DNA of 64,000 nt from Candidatus Poribacteria bacterium (GTDB lineage: Bacteria; Poribacteria; WGA-4E; WGA-3G). Positions 51,972 to 61,342 of this stretch are shown in pieces. The stretch covers positions 1-64,000 of the forward strand of contig JAJEDB010000091.1 in assembly GCA_022821725.1 (NCBI GenBank), read 5' to 3'. Below the pieces are notes generated by a model. The model was not told the origin of the DNA, did not search any database, and saw only the letters and a program-made list of their open reading frames with translations. Numbering within the stretch: position 1 is the first letter of the stretch; each line of letters starts with the position of its first letter. The position numbers and the translations under genes are program-made.

Positions 51972-52451
51972 ATGAGAACCCAAAACCCGCTTCCAAACCT
52001 CACCTTTGAACCGATGGGCTCGTGTGATCTACAGGAGGTCCTAAAAATCGAGAACGAGTGCTTTGAGAATCCGTGGAGCGAAACCTACTACACGCTGTCT
52101 CTGAAGCGACCTCGGTCGTATGAACACTTTTACGTGGCGCGTCACGAGAATACCATCGTCGGTTACATTGTATTCAGTATCCTTCATGAAGAGGCGCATA
52201 TCCTGAACCTTGCAGTGCCAATTGTCTATCGGCGACAGGGCATCGCCAAATACTTGCTCACTTCAGCCCTAAAAATGATACAGGCACAAGATGGGCACGA
52301 GGTCTTTCTGGAGGTCGCCGTTAGCAATCTACCCGCTCAGTATCTCTACCGACAGTTCGGGTTCCGCATCTGTGGCATCCGAAAAAACTACTACGGGCGC
52401 TATAAAGACGCTTATGTTTTCCGAAAAGGAGTAGAAATTCATGTTGTTTAA
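51972..52451 (+). CDS. rimI: Ribosomal-protein-alanine acetyltransferase-like GNAT protein
   Basis: 159 residues. GNAT fold with RimI features: ENECFENPWSETYYTLSLKR, the acetyl-CoA loop YRRQGIAKYLL, LEVAVSNLPAQYLYRQFGF and the IRKNYYGRYKDAYV end. RimI acetylates the N-terminus of ribosomal S18, and in some bacteria elongation factor Tu. The SD is weak and a second ATG (residue 15) is possible. It overlaps the next gene by 11 bases. Confidence 0.88.
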   Translation: MRTQNPLPNLTFEPMGSCDLQEVLKIENECFENPWSETYYTLSLKRPRSYEHFYVARHENTIVGYIVFSILHEEAHILNLAVPIVYRRQGIAKYLLTSALKMIQAQDGHEVFLEVAVSNLPAQYLYRQFGFRICGIRKNYYGRYKDAYVFRKGVEIHVV

Positions 52452-53220
52452 TGTATTAAGCCAAACCTTTTCAGCAACGACGAACCTATCGCTCTCAACC
52501 CGCCGACAGGAAGCACGGACAGTCGGCAGAAACGGTTGGCGTGTCATTGAAGACGAGGTTAACTGGAATACCGCTGAAACCGCTATCGTTGTCGTTGATA
52601 TGTGGAACGAACACTGGTCATGGGGCGCGACGGAACGGGTGAACGTGATGGCACCGCGGATGAACATCGTTCTGGGTCGAGCGCGAGAACGCGGCATACA
52701 AATTATCCATGCGCCGTCCGACACAATGGACTTCTACGAGGCGCATCCAGCACGCCGTGCCGTTTTAGAACTACCGCACGCTGATACACCCCCCGAACGT
52801 GAACTCCCCGATCCACCCTTACCCGTTGATGCCTCGGATGGCGGCTCAGATACCGGCGAAACCGATGGCTACAAAGCGTGGCACCGTCAGCATCCAGCCA
52901 TTGAAATCTCTGATATAGATGCCATCAGTGACGACGGGCAGGAGGTCTACAACCTATTAGATCACAAAGGTATTAAAAATATTATCTTCATGGGCGTTCA
53001 CACCAATATGTGTGTTCTCGGACGTTCCTTCGCTATTAAACAGATGGTCCGTTGGGGCTGCAACGCCGTTCTGGCACGCGACCTCACCGATGCGATGTAC
53101 AACCCGTTCAAGCCGCCTTACGTCAGCCACGAAGAGGGCACGCAGCTCATTATTGAATACATTGAGAAATTCTGGTGTCCCACAATCCTGAGCGGGGATT
53201 TGACGACCCCTAAAGTTTGA
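52441..53220 (+). CDS. Isochorismatase-family cysteine hydrolase
   Basis: 259 residues, SD AAGGAG within the end of rimI. The catalytic triad positions are D in AIVVVDMWNEHW, a conserved K/R in the middle, and C in GVHTNMCVLGRSFA with its preceding non-prolyl cis-type bond. The family hydrolyses amides and related bonds (nicotinamide, biuret, N-carbamoyl compounds, isochorismate). An acidic insertion (PVDASDGGSDTGETDG) distinguishes this one. The actual substrate is unknown. Co-transcribed with rimI and closed by a terminator. Confidence 0.88.
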   Translation: MLFNVLSQTFSATTNLSLSTRRQEARTVGRNGWRVIEDEVNWNTAETAIVVVDMWNEHWSWGATERVNVMAPRMNIVLGRARERGIQIIHAPSDTMDFYEAHPARRAVLELPHADTPPERELPDPPLPVDASDGGSDTGETDGYKAWHRQHPAIEISDIDAISDDGQEVYNLLDHKGIKNIIFMGVHTNMCVLGRSFAIKQMVRWGCNAVLARDLTDAMYNPFKPPYVSHEEGTQLIIEYIEKFWCPTILSGDLTTPKV

Positions 53221-53235
53221 TATACCCTACGCACA

Positions 53236-53274
53236 AAAAATGCCCACGGTAACAAGAATACCGCGGGCATTTTA
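53236..53274. terminator. Bidirectional terminator after the isochorismatase-like gene
   Basis: AAAAAATGCCCACGGTA, loop, TACCGCGGGCATTTTA (53235-53274), a near-perfect stem with A and T runs on both sides. Confidence 0.85.
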
Positions 53275-53298
53275 ATGTTTTAAGGTTTAAGGCGTTCC

Positions 53299-53946
53299 CT
53301 ACTGACGGTTGCCTTTCAGCGCACCCCAAGTCGTGGCGAGTTTCTGCTTCGGGTCAACGGCTAATGCGGGGATTACCTCTATCCCACTGAACATGGCGTT
53401 CAGGTCACCCTTGCCAGTCTTATTATTCCCAGCAAACTCAAGGCTCATCACTTTATCTTTCACCTCAATGCCTTCATATCGTTTAATATCTATCTCGTCT
53501 TTACCCGGGGTAACATAAAGCGGCTCCACAATCTCGTCTTCAATGATAATATCGAAGCCACGATTGTTCGGTGACCAATGTTCACCGACAAGATAGGTAA
53601 CATTAAAGATACCTTTGCCGGTATTCAGATCGACCTTGACGACATCAGGGAACTTTGCCCAACTGACAGCATAAAAAAGTTCCTCATCATACCCTTCTTT
53701 CTTCGCCAGTTTTTGGGCGTCTTTCGTAAGGTTTCGGACTTCAGCGATGCGAGGCTGTAGATCGATCCATCCGCCCCACTTCTCTTTCTCGTTCTGTCCA
53801 CCGTGCCAGATACGGCCATCGGAATCTTTAAAATCTTCCAATTTGCCACCCCATACCCGAATCTCTTCGGCTGAATTCGCATTGGGCACGATCGTTACCG
53901 CAGTATATACGGCAATCAAAACAATTAAAAATAAGCTGTATCGCAT
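53299..53946 (-). CDS. Secreted hypothetical protein, malectin-like beta fold possible
   Basis: 215 residues from ATG 53946, with SD AAGGAGG five bases upstream (a longer frame to 54021 adds non-signal residues). Classical signal peptide (YSLFLIVLIAVYTAVT...ANSA) with likely cleavage after ANSA. The mature part is beta-rich; the FNVTYLVGEHWSPNNRGFDIIIEDEIVE segment resembles malectin-type carbohydrate-binding folds, which is a weak match. No catalytic motif. Convergent with the isochorismatase-like gene and co-directional with the FG-GAP protein. Confidence 0.75.
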   Translation of the reverse strand: MRYSLFLIVLIAVYTAVTIVPNANSAEEIRVWGGKLEDFKDSDGRIWHGGQNEKEKWGGWIDLQPRIAEVRNLTKDAQKLAKKEGYDEELFYAVSWAKFPDVVKVDLNTGKGIFNVTYLVGEHWSPNNRGFDIIIEDEIVEPLYVTPGKDEIDIKRYEGIEVKDKVMSLEFAGNNKTGKGDLNAMFSGIEVIPALAVDPKQKLATTWGALKGNRQ

Positions 53947-54032
53947 GTTTTCCTCCTTATTGTAATTAAGAAATGGACATATGTTAGAATTAAGAATAAC
54001 ACATCCGCCTCGCGATTGCAAGATTTTCGCAA

Positions 54033-55640
54033 TTATTCCGCGCGCTCAATCACAACAATCCGCTGGTTCGCTCGCACATCGGTCAAGGTTTGCACAATGC
54101 CGCTCGGCCACTGAATAACGATGCGATCCACTGTTTCGTGATGCCCAAGTCCAAACTCGACATCAATACTGCTCTGAGAAAGGTAACTGTCGCCCGCTGT
54201 CACCTGCTGGATCTGATGAAGATCGCCAGCACTTACCTTCACAAGTGCACCAATACCGTCCCGATTACTCACTGTCCCGACTGTGCGGATCTGAAGCCAC
54301 TGCCGTTGGTTCCCACCGTCATTTCGGAGCAACATCGGTTTCCCACCACTATTGACGATAAATAGATCTAAATCGCCATCGGCATCGTAATCCGCAACGG
54401 CGACCCCTCTACCAACCCCGTCCGAGTTGAATTCCTGAAGTCCGACAGCCTCAGAAATGTCAGTGAAGGTGCCGTCACCATTGTTCTGGAGAAAAACATC
54501 CGCTTGCCCGTGTGCCTCCCACGAAGCCGGATCGATATGTCCCGCCGAGAAGAAGATATCCAGATCCCCATCGTTATCCGCGTCGAACAACGCAGTCCCC
54601 CAACATGTTTTACCGAGTCCCGACTCAAAAACACCACTCTTCGCCGAAACATCGGTAAAGGTGCCGTCACCCTTATTTTTATAGAGGACATTGTTTTCAT
54701 CCAACCAGTTTGTAACAAAGAGATCCAAATCACCATCGGCATCGTAATCGCCCCAACTGATGCCCATCCCACTCCGTATATCACCGGTGCGACTTCTGGC
54801 ATCTGGACGGTTTGTGTTTGTGAACGTTAACTCACCATCGTTGCGATAGAGGATATTCTGGTCGGTATCATTGGCGAGATACAGATCCAGATCGCCATCA
54901 GCATCGTAATCCGCTGCGGCAACACCAAGCGTCAAGTGAAATCCGCCATTCACTTTGGCGGCATCCGTAATGTTGATGAAACCGCCGTCTCCCTTATTTA
55001 GATAAAGAACGTTTGCCTGTCCGAAGAAATCATACGGGAAGAAGACTTCATCGCCTTGTGGAACTTTGGTATATTCAATATAGTTGCCGACATAAAGGTC
55101 GAGGTAACCATCGCTGTCGTAATCACCCCAAGCGATCCCCGCGCCAAAACCATCGTGACCAATACCACCAGCACCAGACGAGAAGCGTTTGAAAGTCCCG
55201 TCGCCGTTGTTCCGATAGAACAGGTTGGTCTTATAGTTCGTGACATAGAGATCAGCATCACCATCATTGTCATAATCTGCGAAGGCACACCCCATCCCCC
55301 AACCGGTGTCGCCGACGCCAGCAGCATCCGTTACATCGCTGAAAGTGCCATCACCGTTATTCCGATAGAGCGCGTTTTTCGGTAACACCGCGTCCGATGC
55401 CGGGCGCACCAAAGCACTGTTGGCTATGTAAAGATCTAACTTCCCATCGCTGTCGTAGTCGCACCACGCCGCTCCCGAACCCACGAGCGCAGGCACTACA
55501 CGCAAGTCGATACCACCGGCGTGCTCAAAATGGATGCCCGCTTGTTCAGTGACATCCACAAATCGAATATCAGATCCGTAACTGCTGAAAATAAACGTAA
55601 GACTCAAGACCACAATAGCGTCTCGCAACCGATGGTGCAT
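54033..55640 (-). CDS. FG-GAP/VCBS repeat protein of the ASPIC/UnbV (CRTAC1) family
   Basis: 535 residues. Signal peptide (DAIVVLSLTFIFSSYGS), then FVDVTEQAGIHFEHAGG as in ASPIC/UnbV proteins. About seven FG-GAP repeats follow, each with a D-x-D-x-D-G calcium site (for example DYDNDGDADLYVTN, DYDADGDLDLYLAN), the pattern of a beta-propeller. The last 90 residues are the ASPIC-UnbV domain (VKVSAGDLHQIQQVTAGDSY...VDRIVIQWPSG). Likely a secreted or surface binding protein; no enzymatic motif. Common in marine Planctomycetes-like and Poribacteria-like genomes. Confidence 0.93.
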   Translation of the reverse strand: MHHRLRDAIVVLSLTFIFSSYGSDIRFVDVTEQAGIHFEHAGGIDLRVVPALVGSGAAWCDYDSDGKLDLYIANSALVRPASDAVLPKNALYRNNGDGTFSDVTDAAGVGDTGWGMGCAFADYDNDGDADLYVTNYKTNLFYRNNGDGTFKRFSSGAGGIGHDGFGAGIAWGDYDSDGYLDLYVGNYIEYTKVPQGDEVFFPYDFFGQANVLYLNKGDGGFINITDAAKVNGGFHLTLGVAAADYDADGDLDLYLANDTDQNILYRNDGELTFTNTNRPDARSRTGDIRSGMGISWGDYDADGDLDLFVTNWLDENNVLYKNKGDGTFTDVSAKSGVFESGLGKTCWGTALFDADNDGDLDIFFSAGHIDPASWEAHGQADVFLQNNGDGTFTDISEAVGLQEFNSDGVGRGVAVADYDADGDLDLFIVNSGGKPMLLRNDGGNQRQWLQIRTVGTVSNRDGIGALVKVSAGDLHQIQQVTAGDSYLSQSSIDVEFGLGHHETVDRIVIQWPSGIVQTLTDVRANQRIVVIERAE

Positions 55641-55830
55641 TCAAATTCCTCTCAGATGAGAACTGTTCCACGCTTTCGCTGGTGAGGTTTCCACCCTCGT
55701 CTACCTAACTCGTGTTGTATAAGCATTATACACAAAACCGTGCGTCAGGTGTATCTTTATTTTTTCTCCGCTACCGCCATTGGTGATGTTTCCGAACTCC
55801 GCCACTCTGACAACTAATCTCTACCTCATC

Positions 55831-55864
55831 CGTGACAACTGACAACTGATAACCGATAACTATT
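55831..55864 (+). repeat. GACAACTGATAACCGATAACTATT repeat, copy 1
   Basis: Tandem GACAACT, GACAACTGAT, AACCGATAACTATT. Related units at 59838-59858 and degenerate ones at 33302-33335 and 47569-47584. All lie between genes. Confidence 0.5.
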
Positions 55865-55874
55865 ACGATTTTAG

Positions 55875-55903
55875 TTGCAATTATACGAAAAATGTGTTAA
55901 AAT
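55875..55903 (+). promoter_or_regulatory. Putative promoter of the HNH gene
   Basis: TTGCAA (55875-55880), 17-bp spacer, TAAAAT (55898-55903). Confidence 0.45.
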
Positions 55904-55949
55904 TCATAAGAGTTAATGTGGTTAAAGTTAGTTGTCTAAGTTAGAGGGC

Positions 55950-56468
55950 ATGCAAGTGGAAATATCTGTTTTGGTACTTAACGCCAGCTACGAAGCAATC
56001 AACGTTTGTAACCTCAGGCGCGCTATGAAAATGGTTTTTAAGGGCACTGCACAGACTGAAGAAGTCTCTGATGTTGAGATTCATTCACCCAGTGCTGCGA
56101 TGAAAGTCCCACATGTAATTCGGTTAGTCAACTACGTCCACGTCCCGCGCAGTGTCGTCAAATTTTCACGGAGGAATGTTCTTGTCCGTGACCAGTATAC
56201 ATGTCAATACTGTCATAGCGAGTTCCCAGCAGCGCAACTCACGATGGACCATGTGATACCCCTCTCTCGCGGCGGAGAAACGACATGGGAGAACGTTGTG
56301 ACGGCCTGCAAAAAGTGTAATAATAAAAAGGGCAGTAAAATGCTCTATGAAACGCGGTGGAAACTGCAACGTCAGCCGAAAACACCGTCAATTTTAACCT
56401 ATTTGCAACTCAATCGTCACTTTCGCGGGTGCCACCCATCGTGGAGAAAATATCTGTATATCAACTAA
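55950..56468 (+). CDS. HNH endonuclease
   Basis: 172 residues from ATG 55950; a GTG two codons later (55956) has better spacing from GAGGG and may be the true start. SVLVLNASYEAINVCNLRRAM is the common start of this HNH subfamily. Zinc cysteines CQYC and CKKC flank the ββα core with MDHVIPLSRGGETTWENV, which carries the catalytic His and Asn. It nicks or cuts DNA; many such genes are not mobile. Just upstream of rnpA (three-base gap), where rpmH would be expected. Confidence 0.9.
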   Translation: MQVEISVLVLNASYEAINVCNLRRAMKMVFKGTAQTEEVSDVEIHSPSAAMKVPHVIRLVNYVHVPRSVVKFSRRNVLVRDQYTCQYCHSEFPAAQLTMDHVIPLSRGGETTWENVVTACKKCNNKKGSKMLYETRWKLQRQPKTPSILTYLQLNRHFRGCHPSWRKYLYIN

Positions 56469-56471
56469 ATC

Positions 56472-56807
56472 ATGCACGATCCGAAGAAACTAAAAAAACG
56501 TTGGGAATTCCAGCGTGCCTATCAGAAGGGCAATAAGTATTGGAATCGCTATTTTGTGATATACGTCTTCCACAACCATTTCAATAACCTCCGATTAGGA
56601 ATAACCGTCAGTAAAAAAGTCGGAAAAAGCGTTCAGCGAAATCGGGTCAAAAGGCTCATTCGCGAATCGTTTCGGCAGTTACGCCCACGAATAAAAACTG
56701 AATATGACATCGTAGTCGTCGGAAGAACACCAGCCTGTCGACTCACGTGTCAAGAAGCAAAAAATGGATTGTTGCACCTTTTTCGGAAGGCATCTATTTT
56801 AATCTAA
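56472..56807 (+). CDS. rnpA: Ribonuclease P protein component
   Basis: 111 residues. The RNR signature GKSVQRNRVKRLIRESFRQL is complete, preceded by NNLRLGITVSKKVG. It supports RNase P RNA in 5' tRNA maturation. The usual upstream rpmH (L34) is missing; the HNH gene is there instead. SD is poor, so translation may be coupled to the HNH gene (four bases earlier stop). Confidence 0.92.
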   Translation: MHDPKKLKKRWEFQRAYQKGNKYWNRYFVIYVFHNHFNNLRLGITVSKKVGKSVQRNRVKRLIRESFRQLRPRIKTEYDIVVVGRTPACRLTCQEAKNGLLHLFRKASILI

Positions 56808-56951
56808 GTTGCTACTTCAAACATGGGCGTTATTTTTTTTACCGTTCTGAGTTCCTAAAGAGAGTCCCTCGAATGTTCGCAGGAGTTGACCCCCGGATAA
56901 GAAAATTACCTAAACCCCAGCGAGGCGACGGATGCATAGAAGGATAGAGGC

Positions 56952-57233
56952 GTGCCACATTGTAAGCACTGCGAAGAGAATATAAATCAAAAGAGAAGCC
57001 AGCGGAGGCACAGTAAATTGGACGGGACGGTGATACTTCTACAACCCATCCGCTTTTATCGACGCTTTATTTCCCCGTTCTTGCCGCCGTCCTGCCGATT
57101 CTATCCGACATGCTCACAATATGCCCTCCAAGCGTTAAAACGCTACGGTGCTTTCAAAGGGTGCTGGCTAACAATTAAACGACTTTCAAAATGTCACCCT
57201 TACCATCCCGGAGGCTTTGACCCTCTAAAATAG
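56952..57233 (+). CDS. yidD: Membrane protein insertion efficiency factor YidD
   Basis: 93 residues from GTG 56952 with AGAGG just upstream. [37 protein letters not shown] and [12 protein letters not shown] are the conserved YidD blocks with three conserved cysteines. The first 25 residues ([19 protein letters not shown]) extend the usual start and add a CxxC; a later start is possible. It works next to YidC, whose gene follows. Confidence 0.9.
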   Translation: MPHCKHCEENINQKRSQRRHSKLDGTVILLQPIRFYRRFISPFLPPSCRFYPTCSQYALQALKRYGAFKGCWLTIKRLSKCHPYHPGGFDPLK

Positions 57234-57259
57234 TAGGTATGCCAAATGGCAACGAAACC

Positions 57260-57345
57260 GTAGTCCGTAATGTAATGGAGGACGACTCCAAAGAATAACC
57301 GCTAAAGTACAAACCCCGTCGTTTCTCCGCAAGGAATAATTAAAA
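57260..57345 (+). repeat. Dispersed intergenic repeat, copy 2 (GTAGTCCGTA...CCGCAAGGAATAAT)
   Basis: Shares both ends with the copy at 9582-9677 (GTAGTCCGTA and CCGCAAGGAATAAT) and is about ten bases shorter; the middle differs. Confidence 0.6.
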
Positions 57346-57375
57346 AACACAAAAAGTGAGGAGCGTCTAATCTCA

Positions 57376-59199
57376 ATGGGAGTACGTTATATTCTGGCAT
57401 TGGTTCTAATGATTGCAGTGATGATCGGATGGAGCCTATTTTTCGGCAAACGTTTTGCCCCGCAACCCGAGGACCCCGCAACTACCGAGACACCGGCAGC
57501 GTCCAGTCCGGGTGAAACACCGTCGGACACTGCAATACCTGAAACGCTTGATGGAACCGATGCGTCCGTGAGTTCTGACCTCTGGACACCCGTTGAGGAA
57601 AGTCCAGACGATGCAAAAGTCAACGTCCAAACCGATAACTACACTATTGTTTTTAATGAAAAACTCGCAATCCCTAAACAGTGGCAATTAAATCATTTTC
57701 CAGACAGGACGGACGCCGACAAAACCCCTTTGAACCTGATCCCTGAAGACGCACTCAACTGCCTCGCACTTCGGTTCGGTAATTCGCAGCTTCAACTCGA
57801 TGCACTCCGTGTCAGGTGGAAGGCTGACAAATCCGAAGTTAACATCACGAATGGGCAAACTGCTGAGACCCTTGTCTTCAGGACACAAATCGGAGAAAAA
57901 TTACAGGTCGCAAAGCTGTTCGCCTTCAATCCGGACAACTACTTCGTTGATATGGCGCTAACCTTCCAAAATGTCTCTGGTGAACCGCTGCTTATGGGTG
58001 GAACCGAACCCACAAATGGATACCAACTTCAGTGGGGACGAGGTATGAATGCCGATCTGCTTCCACATGAAAAAAAGAGTGGCAAACGTGGGCGACGCGG
58101 CAGTGAAGGTGCAAAAGCGTATATCGGTGAAGACAAACCGCGGCGTGAACTCAAATCTGAGCGGGCGTTAGCCACGGTCCTCTGGGCTGGCATGGACAGC
58201 CAGTACTTCAGCGCATTGATGATTCCGGATCCGCAGCTGGCCGCTACCTATAAATTTATAGAGACACCACAGGCAGATGTTACAACCGATATTGCTGTCA
58301 CCGCGCCAACAGAGACCGCCGCACTCGTCGTACCGAGTTTTTATCTCGCACCACAGGAAAAGAAAACGCATATTTTTCGGCTCTACGTTGGTCCGAAGGA
58401 CGATACAATCCTAAAAAGTATAGAGGCACCGAATGCCCCTGAAAACCCAGTGCGCCTCTCGAAAATCATCGACTTCGGATTCTTTTGGCCCCTCGCATGG
58501 GGAATGCTCTGGATATTTAAAGGATTTCACAGTATCGTTGGAAACTACGGCATCGCGATTATCCTCCTGACTGCTTTGGTGAAAATTATTTCTTACCCCT
58601 TCACACGCAAAGCACATAAATCTATGAAGGAGATGCAGAGACTTCAGCCGCAGTTGGTGGAATTGAAGGAGAAATACAGGGATGACCCGCAGAAACTCAA
58701 TCGCGCCACGATGAGACTCTACAAGGAACACGGTGTCAATCCGTTAGGGGGCTGTATACCATGGCTCCCGCAAATTCCTATTTTTTGGGCACTCTTCGCA
58801 CTTCTTGGAAGCGCAGTGGAACTCCGTGGGGCACCCTTCCTTTTATGGATTGATGACCTTTCTGCGCCCGACACTTTAATCGAACTGCCTTTCACGATTC
58901 CGTTGATTGTCACGCAAATAGATGCCGTCCGTCTATTACCTATAATAAACGGCTTAACAACCTGGCTCCAACAGAAATTCGTCGGCAATATGGCACCAAC
59001 AACGGACAACATGCAAGCGAAATTAATGCAGTTTATGCCTCTCATTTTTATCTTTATCTTTTATAACTGGGCATCCGGGTTTGTGTTGTATTGGTTGTGT
59101 AATAATGTTTTCACGATAGCACAACAATACTTACAAAACCGAACCGAGACTGACGAGGATCAATCCACACCAGCGGACACGAAAAAAAGGAAAAATTAA
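57376..59199 (+). CDS. yidC: Membrane protein insertase YidC
   Basis: 607 residues, the Gram-negative long type. N-terminal anchor (YILALVLMIAVMIGWSLFF), a proline/threonine-rich linker, the large periplasmic beta domain (residues about 85-350) and a C-terminal five-helix insertase core. The core contains FWPLAWGMLWIFKGFHSIVG, NPLGGCIPWLPQIPIFWALF and FIFYNWASGFVLYWLCNN. A KRGRRGSEGAK insertion lies in the periplasmic domain. It inserts inner-membrane proteins with or without SecYEG. Only one base from jag, a classic pairing. Confidence 0.96.
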   Translation: MGVRYILALVLMIAVMIGWSLFFGKRFAPQPEDPATTETPAASSPGETPSDTAIPETLDGTDASVSSDLWTPVEESPDDAKVNVQTDNYTIVFNEKLAIPKQWQLNHFPDRTDADKTPLNLIPEDALNCLALRFGNSQLQLDALRVRWKADKSEVNITNGQTAETLVFRTQIGEKLQVAKLFAFNPDNYFVDMALTFQNVSGEPLLMGGTEPTNGYQLQWGRGMNADLLPHEKKSGKRGRRGSEGAKAYIGEDKPRRELKSERALATVLWAGMDSQYFSALMIPDPQLAATYKFIETPQADVTTDIAVTAPTETAALVVPSFYLAPQEKKTHIFRLYVGPKDDTILKSIEAPNAPENPVRLSKIIDFGFFWPLAWGMLWIFKGFHSIVGNYGIAIILLTALVKIISYPFTRKAHKSMKEMQRLQPQLVELKEKYRDDPQKLNRATMRLYKEHGVNPLGGCIPWLPQIPIFWALFALLGSAVELRGAPFLLWIDDLSAPDTLIELPFTIPLIVTQIDAVRLLPIINGLTTWLQQKFVGNMAPTTDNMQAKLMQFMPLIFIFIFYNWASGFVLYWLCNNVFTIAQQYLQNRTETDEDQSTPADTKKRKN

Positions 59200-59200
59200 A

Positions 59201-59824
59201 ATGCAGCATTACATCGAAACCGAAGCCGATACTGTGGAAGAAGCAATTGAACACGCCCTCACCGAACTTGAAGCAACTCGCGATCAAGTCACAATTGACA
59301 TCGTCAGCGAACCTACGAAAGGGATTTTAAACTTCGGGGCTAAACCCGCGAAGGTCCGCGCAACGCTCAAACAAGATGTCTCTTCCGCACCGGAGACGAT
59401 TCTAAAGGAAATGCTCAACCGGATGGGAATCGACGCGGAGGTTGAATCGAGTTTTGTTGACGGAAGCATACACCTCAATATTACCACCGACAGTCCTGCC
59501 CTGCTCATCGGGAAACACGGGCAAACCCTTGATGCAATCGAACGTTTGCTTAATTGTATCGTCAACAAAGCCTCCCTTGTAAAAAGACGCGTTTTCGTCG
59601 ACACGGAGGGCTATCGAGAACGCCGGGAAGAACGACTCGTCGAAATGGCACACCAAGTCGCTGAAAAGGTCAGATATACGGATCGGGAAGTCGTCCTTGC
59701 ACCGATGTCCGCACGCGATCGCCGTATCATTCATGTTACCTTAAAAGGAGACGAGGTTGTGTCTACCTACAGCCAAGGCGAGGGTGAAATGCGACGCGTC
59801 GTCGTCACAACACAACAACCTTAA
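59201..59824 (+). CDS. jag: Jag/KhpB-type RNA-binding protein (SpoIIIJ-associated)
   Basis: 207 residues. Jag_N domain (residues 1-50: TEADTVEEAIEHALTEL, PTKGILNFGAKPAKV), a KH domain with LLIGKHGQTLDAIERLLN, and an R3H domain (ERREERLVEMA...MSARDRRIIHVTL). It binds RNA and affects cell-envelope growth in several bacteria. SD is AAAGG/AAAAATTAAA overlapping the yidC stop. Confidence 0.95.
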   Translation: MQHYIETEADTVEEAIEHALTELEATRDQVTIDIVSEPTKGILNFGAKPAKVRATLKQDVSSAPETILKEMLNRMGIDAEVESSFVDGSIHLNITTDSPALLIGKHGQTLDAIERLLNCIVNKASLVKRRVFVDTEGYRERREERLVEMAHQVAEKVRYTDREVVLAPMSARDRRIIHVTLKGDEVVSTYSQGEGEMRRVVVTTQQP

Positions 59825-59837
59825 AAGGGTTACTAAA

Positions 59838-59858
59838 AACCGATAACCGATAACTATT
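59838..59858 (+). repeat. GATAACCGATAACTATT repeat, copy 2
   Basis: AACCGATAACCGATAACTAT plus T, two bases before the mnmE ATG; matches the end of the block at 55831-55864. Confidence 0.5.
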
Positions 59859-59860
59859 CT

Positions 59861-61249
59861 ATGAAGTTCCACGATACGATTGCAGCCATCGCAACAGCAC
59901 GCGGTGAAGCCGGCATCGGCATCGTCCGAGTGAGTGGGGACCTTGCCCGACCGATTGCTGCTGAATTGTTCCAATCACCGCGCGGTGTGCCTCCCACAGA
60001 ACTATCAACGCATACACTTACTTATGGACACGTCATAGATACAAACGCATCCGATGAAGTCATCGACGAAGTGCTACTCGGTATCATGCACGCACCGAAC
60101 ACATATACCGGTGAAGATATCGTCGAATTTAACTGCCACGGCGGGATCCTGACACTCACAGCAGTGCTGGACCTGGTGGTAAAGCGTGGGGCACGGGTGG
60201 CCGAACCCGGAGAATTTACAAAACGTGCCTTTCTCAACGGAAAACTGGATTTAGCACAAGCGGAGGCAGTTGCCGAACTCATCGCCTCGAAAACAGATCT
60301 CAGCCGAAAGATCGCTATAGACGCACTCGCCGGAAAACTCTCTGATACTGTCAATTCTCTCAGCGATCGACTCGCTGACTTGCTCGCAGAAATTGAAGCT
60401 TCCATCGACTTCCCCGAGGAAGATCTGGATTTCATGAAGGTAGACACGCAACTTGAAGCGGCGCGTGCTGTTCAGAACGACTTAACGACACTCCTTGACA
60501 CCGCCGATGAGGGTAAAATTATCGCGGAAGGGGTTAATGTCGCTATACTTGGAAAACCCAACGTCGGAAAATCGAGTCTGCTCAATGTGCTCGTTGGTGC
60601 GACACGTGCAATCGTTACAGATATACCCGGCACAACACGCGATACAATTGAGGAAACGGTTAATGTCAAGGGTATCCCGTTGAAACTTATTGATACCGCT
60701 GGAATTCGACAGACAGATGACATTGTAGAGCAACAAGGTGTTGAACGGAGCAAAGCGGTGATTGACAGGGCGGAGCTGCTACTGTTGATGTTCGATGCTT
60801 CGCAGCTGCTAAACAACGCAGATCTGGAACTCTTACAGATAGCGCAGTCAGCCAAAGCAATTCTTATTCTCAACAAGGTGGATCTACCAGTTGTGACACC
60901 CGCAACGGCATTGCTTGTGCACTGTCCTAAGAAACGGATTGTTGAGACAGCGATTCCTGAGGACAAAGGACTTGATGCCCTAAAGTCTGCGATCTGTGAA
61001 GAATTACTGGGAGGCGAATTAAGTGTCGGTGAATCCCCCATTGTCACAAACGCTCGCCACCAAGAAGCGCTCCGACGCGCCAGCGAAGGACTCAATTATG
61101 CGATAGAGAGCCTCGAAAACGGTATGCCTCCTGATCTCGTTGCGGTTGATCTGCGGATCGGTTTGGACGGTCTCGGGGACATCGTTGGTAAGACGACAAC
61201 TGAAGATATTTTGGATAGAATCTTCTCTCAGTTCTGCGTCGGAAAGTAA
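59861..61249 (+). CDS. mnmE: tRNA uridine-5-carboxymethylaminomethyl modification GTPase MnmE
   Basis: 462 residues. FHDTIAAIATARGEAGIGIVRVSG is the N-terminal tetrahydrofolate domain. The G domain has ILGKPNVGKSSLLN, the switch DIPGTTRDT, LIDTAGIRQ and ILNKVD. The C-terminus ends FSQFCVGK with the functional cysteine (FCIGK type). With MnmG it modifies U34 of tRNAs. There is no SD: the dispersed repeat sits immediately before ATG. The genome order rnpA-yidD-yidC-jag-mnmE is the conserved one found near oriC in many bacteria; no dnaA or origin is visible here. Confidence 0.96.
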   Translation: MKFHDTIAAIATARGEAGIGIVRVSGDLARPIAAELFQSPRGVPPTELSTHTLTYGHVIDTNASDEVIDEVLLGIMHAPNTYTGEDIVEFNCHGGILTLTAVLDLVVKRGARVAEPGEFTKRAFLNGKLDLAQAEAVAELIASKTDLSRKIAIDALAGKLSDTVNSLSDRLADLLAEIEASIDFPEEDLDFMKVDTQLEAARAVQNDLTTLLDTADEGKIIAEGVNVAILGKPNVGKSSLLNVLVGATRAIVTDIPGTTRDTIEETVNVKGIPLKLIDTAGIRQTDDIVEQQGVERSKAVIDRAELLLLMFDASQLLNNADLELLQIAQSAKAILILNKVDLPVVTPATALLVHCPKKRIVETAIPEDKGLDALKSAICEELLGGELSVGESPIVTNARHQEALRRASEGLNYAIESLENGMPPDLVAVDLRIGLDGLGDIVGKTTTEDILDRIFSQFCVGK

Positions 61250-61342
61250 AAAATGAGAACTTTTATCGTGATTGGGTGTGTCTATTTCCTGTAGGCGAGC
61301 AGATGGAAGCGTTCTGGACACAACATCACAAAGGAGTGAGTC

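Larger units (their letters stand above)
55641..55949. other. 309-base intergenic region with short repeats and an HNH-gene promoter
   Basis: From left: GGTGAGGTTTCCACC-type half-palindrome (55681), AT-rich segment, a row of GACAACTGATAACCGATAAC-like units (55809-55864), and a promoter TTGCAA/TAAAAT (55875-55903, 17-bp spacer). Confidence 0.55.

Noticed and set aside
56747..56947. 66-residue frame between rnpA and yidD
   Set aside because: Begins inside rnpA in another frame, with no SD and no protein-like pattern.
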